Of a stretch of DNA of 32,069 nucleotides, positions 10,497 through 19,528 are shown piece by piece. The stretch spans positions 1 to 32,069 of the forward strand of contig JADGJL010000205.1 of the NCBI GenBank assembly GCA_027600665.1, read 5' to 3'. A model generated the notes under the pieces. The model saw nothing but the letters and a program-made list of their open reading frames with translations. It searched no databases and had not been told where the DNA came from. This DNA comes from Irineochytrium annulatum (taxonomy: Eukaryota > Chytridiomycota > Chytridiomycetes > Chytridiales > Chytridiaceae). Position numbers and translations under genes: made by a program. Position 1 is the stretch's first letter. Each line of letters begins with the position of its first letter.

Positions 10497-11479
10497 CTAG
10501 CCCTTCCGGAGGTTATTTAAGCGAGCTTGCAAATCCATCTCGTCCGCCAGCATCGGTTCTGGAGCCGCCTCAGCCACCTTGCTCCCAATCTTGCCATTCG
10601 GTGCGTCCACGAGCTGCGAGATATATATCATTAGAGCGTAATTCCAGTCAGTCAGCACCTTCCCCATCACAACACCAATCAAATCCTTAAAAAAAAACCC
10701 AAACTAGCCCCCTCACTTGTCTCTAAAATACAAACCTGCTGATTCAGATTGACGCCAATCTCATCCAGCACTTGATTAACGATAGCGTCCTCCTCCTCCT
10801 CATCCGCGTCCTCGTCCATAATGTCATCCACGGCGTCGTTCATCATCTCCTCCTTCATATTCATCGTCTCGCTCTCCCTTTCAAATTCCATCATAATCTT
10901 GGAGATCTCAGGCATGTTAACGGAGGCATTCATGGACTTCATGGCCTTTGTAACGCCCTTCATGGCCGTCGCCATCGCTTGGTTGGATTGCATTGTCTGC
11001 AGCGCCACGGGTCAGTTGTAAAAGCGAAAGCAGTCCGGCTAACAAGTCTATACCTGAACGCGGAGGGAGACGGCCTGGAGTTGTGTCCGCATCTGGTAGA
11101 ACTTTTGGATATAGCGCCGTGTCCTGACGAGATCTTTGGCCATGACTTTTACCGCTCCCTAATAAAATCGAACAACAACGATGAGTGACAATGCCGGCAG
11201 TACAGTACGAAACCAACGTCATCAACGCCTCCACTCCGACTAAGATACCCCCTCCAACCCAGCATTTCCGTTCACGTCCGTTCTTCCCCAGCACCTCGCA
11301 ATCACATCCCTCACCATCTGGTTCGCCTTGGCGCTTTTCTTGATATCATTGATGAGCTTCTTCTCCTGCTGCTCCAGCTTCGTCCGCTCCCGATCAAGAT
11401 CCCGCTGGGCCTTTGTTAGGGCCCGCTGGTGCTGCTTCAGCATCTCGGCTGGCGTCTTGCGCCCGAAGAGCCAGTCCAT
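10497..11479 (-). CDS. VPS2: ESCRT-III subunit Vps2/CHMP2
   Basis: Four exons: 11479-11315, 11158-11054, 10996-10736, 10613-10497, all joined in phase 0. They give 215 residues, close to human CHMP2A. ESCRT-III filaments constrict membrane necks in multivesicular body formation, cytokinesis and nuclear envelope sealing. The N-terminus MDWLFGRKTPAEMLKQHQRAL matches the Vps2 family (helix 0 and basic helix 1). The LRVQ/TMQSNQAMATAMKG region and the acidic helix 5 (DEEEEDAIVNQVLDEIG) follow. The C-terminus DEMDLQARLNNLRKG is a good MIM1 motif, expected to bind the MIT domain of Vps4. The first intron (156 nt) and the last (122 nt) are longer than the window's norm. The gene is divergent from the small RGG-rich gene, with 127 bp between starts. 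Confidence 0.94.
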
Positions 11480-11606
11480 CGTCGCGGCCAGCGGGGGGTA
11501 GAGCGGGGCGAGTGGTGATCTGGAACTTCACTTCGATTTCGAGAGTCCGATATCTGCTGGACCGCCGGAAGCCGCCAGAGCAGCAAGCCTGGAATAGTAT
11601 TTAGCG
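11480..11606. promoter_or_regulatory. Short divergent promoter, VPS2 / RGG-VIM protein
   Basis: Only 127 bp separate the two start codons, so leaders and promoters of both genes must be packed here. No TATA-like element or other site is convincing. Confidence 0.4.
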
Positions 11607-12171
11607 ATGGCGACGAGATCGAGAGGTGGTGGGTCGATGGTGGAACGGCGAAGGAGGAACGGTGAGTGCTCGCGGCTGTCCGATGGGTTGGTTGGCCCGT
11701 CGGCGGTGGAAGACTCACCTCCTGGACCTGGCAGTCGAGACCGAGCTCGAGCCGCCATCCTTTGCTACCCCGATCAACGCCGAACCTACCATTCGCAATC
11801 CAGCCACGACGGCATCCTCATTCGCATCCGCAGCCACTTCCACCTCCACTGCCGCCGCTAGCTCATCATCATCAACCATCCGTCCGCCCCCAGCAAGGCC
11901 ACGAACACAGCAACGAGGCGGCCATCAGGCATCACGTGGACGGGGTCGGGGCAGGGGTGGCGATGCGACGACGCGTCAGGCGCCTCCTGCGCCGTCGTTT
12001 TCGGCTGCCGCTGGCCGGACCCTGTCAGGCGCGCCCGCGACGGGCTCTGGCTCGGACACTGGCAGAGCGGTGTCGAGGGAGGAGATGCTTGCGGCGGCGG
12101 AGCGGCGGCTCAAGCGGTTGAAGCAGGAGGACGACGCTGCGGATGGGAAGGACAAGGACGGGAGAACATGA
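11607..12171 (+). CDS. Small Arg/Gly-rich protein with C-terminal VCP-interacting-type (VIM) motif
   Basis: Two exons, 11607-11661 and 11735-12171, joined at a GTGAGT donor, give 163 residues. The N-terminus is basic (MATRSRGGGSMVERRRRN), followed by a Ser/Thr/Ala-rich disordered part. An RGG-like patch (ASRGRGRGRGGD) follows, and the end is a charged helix, SREEMLAAAERRLKRLK. That helix fits the VIM pattern R-x5-A-A-x2-R exactly (R133, A139-A140, R143), as in SVIP, selenoprotein S and gp78, which use it to bind the N domain of p97/VCP/Cdc48. No transmembrane segment is visible. The family is not recognised. A Cdc48-binding adaptor is an inference from the motif alone, and the RGG patch could suggest RNA binding. 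Confidence 0.7.
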
Positions 12172-12810
12172 TGACGAGATAAGGAGGACGCGTGTCGGAA
12201 GCTATACCGCATGGCGACATGATATCGCACGACGGTTGTGGTGTGCAAAAGACGGATGTTGGGCCTCCCTACAAGACGGAGATGTAAAATACATCACGCT
12301 CCAATCAACAGGACCATTGAGTACGAGTGTTAAGCTATTATGAGAATTATGAACCGGCATACTCACAAAGCCACGTAGTTGGCGACGCGCTGGAACGCAG
12401 CAACATGGTCGATACAAGTAATACATTCACTTTTATCCGCGTCTCTCCTTCGCAGGTGGAATCACTCGTGGCTCGACATAATCATACGACGCGAGGCGGT
12501 TACCTTTTCTTAGCGTTCTCCGCCTTGGCCATCGATGTTCGGTGTAGTTGGACGGCGATGTTGGAGGGGCAATATCAAGGTTATTGATCAAAGTGGGGCG
12601 GTTGGTCAAGCTCAGTAGGTTCAGCTTGTAAGGTAGGCATGGTGGAAAGTTTGAAAGAAAGAAATAGCCTGTGATGCTAAAAAATGAATGCATATTATAC
12701 AAACACTGATCTTTCAGGTACTTCATACAAACATTGATCTTTCAGGAGTTATACAGGATAGAATTCTATACAGATGATACCGCAATCGTCGCATAAAAGC
12801 TGCTCAAAAA
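12172..12810. other. Convergent intergenic region with a short tandem repeat
   Basis: 639 bp between the RGG-VIM gene and the USP gene 3' ends. No gene is recognised. It contains one 22-bp direct repeat, listed separately. Confidence 0.45.
12697..12746. repeat. Two-copy 22-bp direct repeat
   Basis: The motif starting ATACAAACA and ending TGATCTTTCAGG occurs at 12697-12718 and again at 12725-12746, a 28-bp offset, with one mismatch. It sits in a gene-free stretch beyond the USP stop codon. Confidence 0.75.
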
Positions 12811-14075
12811 TCAAAAGAAGGAGACAGACGGAGTGCTCCGACGAGGCGATAGGGGCGAGCCCACCTTCGCCTTGATCTGCTGTTCGTACGCCGGCTGCAG
12901 CCTGGCCACGACGACGGGGCAGCTGCATTCACACGTCATGTCAATTATGCTGTTTCCACGAGAGCAACGATTTAGCGCCCACCTCGCCTTCCTGATGCAA
13001 TAAGTCGACACAGATCCCATCAGCAGCCCCTTAAAGTGCGACTTCCCTGCCGATCCCAGGATGAGGACGTCCGGCTTAATCTCGTCGCAGAGCTTGCACA
13101 ACTTGGGGCCGACCGACCTATCGCCGCCTGAGCCGGAGGACATGACGCGGAAACCGATCTTGATGTTGGGTGCGACGGACTCCTCCCAGACGGCGCGGAC
13201 GAGGCTTCGGACTCGCCACATGACCTTGGTAAGTAAGGGGAAGAGGTGAGGGATGAAAGGTTTTAGCAAAAAAGTGGTAAACTTTAGTACCTCCAAATTA
13301 TACATAAGAAAAGCTTCTCATGCTCACTTCCCGCCAAATACCGCACTCTTGCTACGACGCGTTTTTCATTGCACCCCTAGGGCTTCCTCGTGCCTACCCC
13401 TTCCTCCTGATACCATTTCCTCCTAATTCCCCAGCCCTTCCCTACTTCCCAATCCTTCCCAAGCCTACTCCAAATAAGAGAAACGTAACTCACCGCATCC
13501 TTATCCTCGCCCCCCAACACGACGGCCGCAACGATCAACGTGTCCCTCCGATCCTTCACCATGAAATCCATCGCGAACCTCAGGCTCGAGACGCTGTGCA
13601 AACTCTCGTCCAGCGCGAACAGGAGCGTCTTGGGCGGGATCTCGCGCACGGGCGGGCGGTGCGGGTGCCGCTCGTTGGTGGAATCGGCGCTCGCAGAGGT
13701 GGGAGACAGGACGTCGGGCGGCGGGGACGTCTCGGACAGAGGGCCGGAGGAGAGGAGGAGCGTCGGGGATTTGGAGAGGGTGCCGGAGTTGGAGCCGGAG
13801 CAGGACGAGTCGGAGGACGTGGTGGTGGTGGTGGTGATGGTGGTGATGGAAGGCAGAGGGGGGTGCGGGTGACGAGGACGCTCCTGCCGCTGCGGCTCGC
13901 TATGGTGAGTATCGTCTGTGAAGGGCATGCCGCTGAGATCCCTGGAGGTAGAATCGGCCTTGGCCGTCGTGTTGTCCCCTGTGGTAGTGGCGCTGTCCTC
14001 TAGCGGGAAAGGGAATGGGATCGGAGCGGCGGGGACATCGGTGGTGATGAAGCTGGGGACGGACATCGAGTCCAT
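12811..14075 (-). CDS. Universal stress protein (USP) domain protein with long Ser/Thr-rich N-terminus
   Basis: Three exons, 14075-13494, 13224-12983 and 12922-12811, give 311 residues. Residues 1 to about 145 are low-complexity (Ser, Thr, Pro, with a poly-Thr run). The USP fold follows: KTLLFALDESLHSVSSLRFA begins the first strand and helix, and DVLILGSAGKSHFKGLLMGS carries the ATP-binding pattern G-x2-G-x9-G-S (G251, G254, G264, S265). The final strand is CPVVVAR. The last intron (12982-12923) joins RKA to SCPVVVAR, matching the family's usual ending. The first intron (269 nt) is the longest in the window; an exon hidden inside it cannot be excluded. Fungal USP proteins are poorly characterised. 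ATP binding and a stress-linked role are inferred from the motif. Confidence 0.88.
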
Positions 14076-14449
14076 CGTTGTCGTTGCTGGCTGCTGTTGG
14101 CGTAGATCAGAGGTGAGCGATCAACGAGGTAATGTGATGGCGTGGTGTGGAGAATTGCCTGGATCGAATTTACATCGTGCTGGGCCTTTAGACCCCGAAG
14201 CGACTAAAAGCGAAAGAACGATGGAAGTCGCGGGCCAATTCCCCTTTTCTCGCGGTTGCGCTCGTGCAATGAGCAAACGGTGCGGTGGGGCAACCGAGCT
14301 GTTGTGTGGCCGTAGATAGCGAGGGCGCCATGGCTTCATTAACTGCGGTTGATGAGACGTCCATTTACTAAACTGTCTGCAACATCACTCGTTCGGTGTT
14401 TCTCAACACCATCGCAGCCGCGTCTCCTCTGGCGCCGATCGTGCCCTGA
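14076..14449. promoter_or_regulatory. Divergent promoter region, USP / F-box gene
   Basis: 374 bp between two outward-facing starts. No gene is assigned. A short in-frame ATG at 14331 reads only 13 codons and is not used in the preferred model. Confidence 0.4.
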
Positions 14450-16410
14450 ATGTTTCCTTCCCGTGCGGTACGGCCCAGCTGTGGATCGCTCAGCACTGAA
14501 GTCAAGACTAACCTCTTCTTCACGCCCAGGCGCCATGGGCTGATCATTTCCCCAACGGCGACGATGGAGAATCTTCGGCCGACGACCTCGGCGAGGACCA
14601 GCCTGCATTCGATCTCTCTGCTGTGCTTGCCGCTGCGGTCGCCCAAGCGAATGCTCGTGATCAGGCCGCTGGTCCCATTGGCGGATATCCGTCATGTGCT
14701 GCCATCAGCGACATGCCCAGCAAGCCCACCACTCCATTCGACTTCTCTGCCATCTCCTTCGACTTCTCTGCGATAGGCGCCGGCGCCGGCGCGGATGCTG
14801 GTGTTGCAATCTCTGGTCCAGCTTCGATCGGCCGATCTTCGGCAGCCATTGTTGAAGGCCCCGCCAGCGACGGCGTCATCGTCGACCATGATCCGACAAT
14901 GGTATTCGGCGCTGTCGCCGTCGCGCTGGGAATCGACGAGATCCTCAGCAACATTATTCAGCAGCTGGACCCAACCCGCCTTGTCGACCGGGACGCGCTC
15001 CTCAGCCTCCTGACGGTCTCCCGCCGCCTCTTCGAGGTCGCCGCCGAGCAGCTCTGGTCCCGCCAGGAGCTCGCCACCAACGAGATTAGCCGCTTCCCTT
15101 ACCACGCCGTCCTCGGGTTAGTTAACATGCGCCAGGCGGGCCAAGCGCCATCGGGGGTGCCGACGACGGGACCATCCCGCGCCGCCGTCTATCTGCGCTC
15201 GATCCGGACGCTCCGATGCGTCGACCTCGATCATTCGTTTTTCATCCCACATGAGTGGCTTCTGCCTTGCCTCGGGAGGCTTGACACACTGGACGTGACA
15301 GCGTGCGGTGTCGCGTGGGGGTCGGCCGTGGCGGCGCACGTCGTCGGCGCTGGGAGCCAGAGGCCGCGACACGTGTGCGTCTCCACGTCGGAGAAGACGC
15401 GGGGCATACGAGGCGCCATTTTACGCGGGGCCGTGAAGTCGGTTGCGATAACGGTGGATAATTGCAGAGATGACCTGAGCGAGGTCATGGACGGGTTGGT
15501 GAGGGGCGGGGAGGGGGCCGGGATCGAGGCCATCTCCATCCTCGGGGTGACGCGGGCGGAGGACATGGAAGCTATCGGGAGGTGCCTGGAGGCGAACGCG
15601 GGGAGCCTCAGATGGATAGAGGTCGCTACCACCGGGCTGCTTTCGTGTTGGGGGGAGGTGCAGGAGCGGCTTCGGGGTGTGACGCGGGTGCGTCACCTGA
15701 GGATAATGGATGTCGGCGACAGGTGCGGTCGGCTCGTTGGTAAACTGGTGCGGCTCTCCAGGGCTTCCCTTGAGGAGCTCTCTGTCAAAGTGCCCTTTGG
15801 GACTTGGAATGAGACCTTCGTCGCCGAGGACCTGGCGAATCTAAGATCCCTAACCCTGCAATTGTCCAAGTGGACTAAGGCCCAGGAGCTTCTCACGCCC
15901 ATGATTCCAACGATGCTCACCTCCCTACGAGTAGACTCTGGAAGTTGCAGCCTAGACTCGCGCTATCAGCTACTGGAGGCCGTGGTGGAGATGCGTGAGT
16001 TAAGGGAACTGCGAGTTTGCATTCTTGTTCTTCACGGCAGTGATTCTCTTAAGTCCGACTTGCGCCTCCGCCTTCGGAATTTGCGGACGTTGACCCTCAA
16101 GTGGACCTTCGGCGACAGTTCGAAAATACGTTTGCAAATCATCGATTGGGAGGAGATTACAATGGCCGGGCTTCCGTTGCTTGAGGAGTTTGAAGTGTCT
16201 TTTGCAAAGGTTCGCTTGCGATGTTATGGCTTGGATGATGGCGCTTTCTTGCCGGTCCTTCGAGATGCGGTAGTAGATCCGAGAAAAACCCCTCGGCTTG
16301 CTTCATTCATACTCAACATGGGGAGAACTGAGGATGAACCTGGCACTTACATCAACCTGGTTGGCAGACGCAGTCGTTTTAATGTAGCACAGCTGGGTTG
16401 CTTAGTTTAG
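14450..16410 (+). CDS. F-box protein with leucine-rich C-terminal region
   Basis: The main exon is 14530-16410. The frame has a stop at 14509-14511, just inside a textbook acceptor (GACTAACC..CGCCCAG), so an upstream exon is required. ATG 14450 (MFPSRA) with a donor at 14468 fits in phase and gives 632 residues, but this first exon is tentative. After a low-complexity start, an F-box-like helix set lies at about residues 138-185 (GIDEILSNIIQQLDP, then LLSLLTVSRRLFEVAAEQLW). The rest has regularly spaced Leu-rich segments (LRSLTLQLS, LRELRVCILVL, LRNLRTLTLKW) typical of fungal F-box/LRR-like proteins. Such proteins recruit substrates to SCF ubiquitin ligases through Skp1. The substrate is unknown. 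Confidence 0.8.
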
Positions 16411-16588
16411 TACCTATTTTATGGGAAACGGGCTTTGTAACAAACGCGTCATCAAATTGACGTGGGAATATGTCACCAGCTTTCTATCGCGAGCACTATG
16501 TTGTGAACTATCACCTTTCGTTCCACTCCTCATGCGATCTGTCTGTCAAACGTCACATTGTAATTAGACTTCCCCTCCTGAGCTCATT

Positions 16589-19362
16589 ATGCGTCGCAGT
16601 CCGAGTCCACCTCAGCGGTCGCGGCATCGACGGCGAGAGCAGTCGCCTCGATGGGAGCACGACATGCATGATGCCGACAGAAGGAGCGACAGGAGACCTC
16701 CGCCTGAAGCCAGCGAGGGCCGGACAAAGACGGACAAGGCGCCGAACCAGTACGTGGTGCTGCAGGGTCTATCAACCGCCTCGACGGAGGAGAAGGTGTG
16801 TTGCTTGTTGCTGTCGCTTCTCTTCTTGCATGTTAATCAGTGCAGATACAAGCGGATCTGGAGGCGCTGGATGCGTGCGTTGAGACCGTCCGCGTCATTC
16901 GGGATCGTCGTACAGGTGCATTGGAACGTTTAGAAGCTCTGGTTGATGGTCGGCAGGCGGATCCAGGGGCTTTGCGTTCGTTAGGTTCATGTCCATGGAG
17001 CATGCGAGGATTTGGCTTGAGGCGAATTACCCGCATGTGATGATCGACGGCGCCAGAGTCAAGATCGACTACAGCAATAACTCGCCGCACGAGGACGATG
17101 ACTGGGTCTGCAAGAAGGTATTGACTCGCATTAGGCGACCACCGTTGTTTACCCCGTTCTTAGTGCGGAATTGTGAACTTCAAACGGAGAGAGCGATGTT
17201 TTCAATGCAAATCAAACCGTGAAGGTTAGCAGGCTCTTTGTGACATCCTCTTTTGTAACCTTGCAATGCAGAGGCCATGATTATATACGGCGAAATGCCG
17301 ATGTCGGCCTTGGTAAACGATGGGAGTCAAGACGTCGGCAACGAACCAACCAATCTTCTGCTGGCGATTGGCTTGGATCCGCTGACGACCGAGGAAACGG
17401 TATGTGTCGGTCCCGATGGCTTCTCTACTAACATCTCGCAGCTCTTTAAATGCGTGAGAAGGCATGCCGTAGTCAACGGTGTCCGCATTGTAAGGGATCG
17501 GACAACGAAGATCTCGTGGGGCTTTGGTTTCGTGGAGTTCCCAGACGTCAGCACGGCCACCCGTATGCTCTCGCTTATGTACAAGGACGACCCGCTCACC
17601 CTCGAGGTCGACGGGCACTCTATATCCCTGGCGTATTCGAAGGCCAGAAGCTTCGAGCCCGTCTACACGCCTTCTCCTTGGGTTACTTTGTCACAAGACG
17701 CCGAATCTGGGGCAGTTGTATATCAGCAATACTGGGATCAGAACGCGTTCGCCTCGTCCTACCCGACGATTGTGGTCGCTGACAGTTCTTCGGCCGCCGC
17801 TGTGGGTTCGAACGCTGGCGTCAGGACGGTGAAGGATGATGTGTTTGCCTCCTCGATCGCATCCGTCATAAAGCCCCCTCAAAAGAAAACGATTGAGGAC
17901 GATCTTGCCGAGTTCTATGCGGATTCGGCGGTGGCCGATGCGCCGCCGGAGGAGACCCCGACGGAGGCGAACGCAGTTGAAGTGCCGGTTGAGGATATGC
18001 GAAGGCACGGCTCAAATGAAAGTACCACTTCTTACGAGCGATCGCCTGTGCGAATTAAGCATGCGTTGACTGATGATGACCGGTGGCGTGGTGAGATTTT
18101 TTATCTTCTTATTCCCCTTTTTTCGCCTACGAAGTTGAAAACGCTGATATTTTTTAAGACGTTGAAACCGACGGCCACACGGAAAGGCGTGCGCAGGGAT
18201 CATCGATGTTAGTTTCACCCGACTGGCAGTTTCGGCGGCGTCGTGGCGGTATCAATCACTGCTCTCGCCGCTATGGCTATTCATGTGGTCTAACGTGAAC
18301 TATTTTGATGCGCATCTCTCTTCTCCTACGTCTGCGATGTCTACGTTGTACCTACAGAGAGGTCAACACTCATGTCGAGAACGCCGGTGGCTGGCAAGGG
18401 CATTCCGACAAAGGTTGGCTTCATTCGTAATTTTGTTTCTTTGACCAACCTGCCCAGATGCAAGCAACGCGATTAATGCGGTTAGCAATAAGGTTTGGTG
18501 CCATTCGAATATTTTCTCTTACTATCTCATGCAGATTGCCAAGCAGCTGGAAAAATGGAAGCATTTGCAAGGAAGTTTGAAAGAACCTGAAGGGGATGGG
18601 ATGTCACCAGATGAGCATGTCGATATCTCCGAAGGGTCACTTGCAAAGGTAGTCGTGTTCGCGTTTAAAGATCCTGACATCCGCCAAAGAGCATACCATC
18701 TGCTGAGGACATAAATAATGAAAAGCGAGATCTTTCTTTGATGGCGTGTCTGTTGTGTGAACGACGATTTAAGTCTTTAGAGGATCTTACCAAGCATCAG
18801 CTGAAGTCGGGAATGCACAAGGTATGCGCGGCAATTCAGGCGATCGTTGACACAATTAGGCAAATTTATCAGCGTACCAAGAGACTCTTAAACAAAATCT
18901 CGCTTTGCAGCTGCGGGAGGAGGCTGATCAGCGGCATTATCGCAACCGAGCAGCTGAACGACGGAAGATGTACAATCAACCCAAGCGCGCCCCACCAGAA
19001 AGAGAATTACAAAGCGCACCGCCGGTCAAGCGACCTAGAAGCAATTACTCGAGCTACGGAATGCAGCGAGCCCAGGCCATCCTGGAGACGTATGTATCAT
19101 TATTTAAGTAAATTTTCTTACAAAAATATAGGCCGCTACTTGAGGAGGATAAGCCGAAGGGTCTCGGCGCGGACAACAAGGGGAGCAAGCTTTTGAAAGC
19201 AATGGGGTGGAAAGAGGTTGGCATTTTACTATTTGCGTTTCGAGACTTGTTCTTAACGATTGCTGTTAGGGTCAGGGTCTTGGGGCGCGAAATGAGGGAA
19301 TAGTACAGCCCGTTGAAGCGATTTCGTACGCCCGTGGTGCAGGGGTGGGCTCGGCAAAGTAA
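16589..19362 (+). CDS. RBM5/RBM10-like splicing factor (RRM, RanBP2 zinc finger, RRM, C2H2, G-patch)
   Basis: Fourteen exons: 16589-16795, 16846-16915, 16957-17117, 17164-17224, 17272-17399, 17442-18090, 18159-18207, 18358-18413, 18458-18480, 18535-18648, 18690-18821, 18860-19089, 19132-19216, 19270-19362. All phases close, giving about 685 residues. After an Arg/Ser-rich start, RRM1 (53-135) has the RNP1-like SRGFAFVRF. A RanBP2-type zinc finger (WVCKKC..RCFQC, 142-166) and RRM2 (about 194-285, WGFGFVEF) follow. Then come the IAKQLEKWKHLQ helix, a C2H2 finger (C526, C529, H542, H549), the RNRAAERR block, and a C-terminal G-patch (KAMGWKEGQGLGARNEG). This order matches RBM5/RBM6/RBM10, which act in 3' splice-site recognition. 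The aromatic OCRE domain of animal members is not seen. Exons 7-9 are tiny, held only by phase, and less certain. Confidence 0.92.
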
Positions 19363-19528
19363 GGCGAATGGGGATATCATTTGTAAATATACGCAAAAGG
19401 AATACAGTAGTACCATTAATCTTGCAAAACTCCTCAATTCACCTACAACGGACTGAACCGATCATAACCAAGTCGGCATCTGAGCTGTTGTTCCCACCCT
19501 TTAAATCATATAATTTCGGCTCGTCAGA

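Noticed and set aside
11240..11314. Read-through of the first VPS2 exon (VRDVIARCWGR...)
   Set aside because: It is intron sequence after a GTGAGG donor; the family sequence resumes at 11158 in phase.
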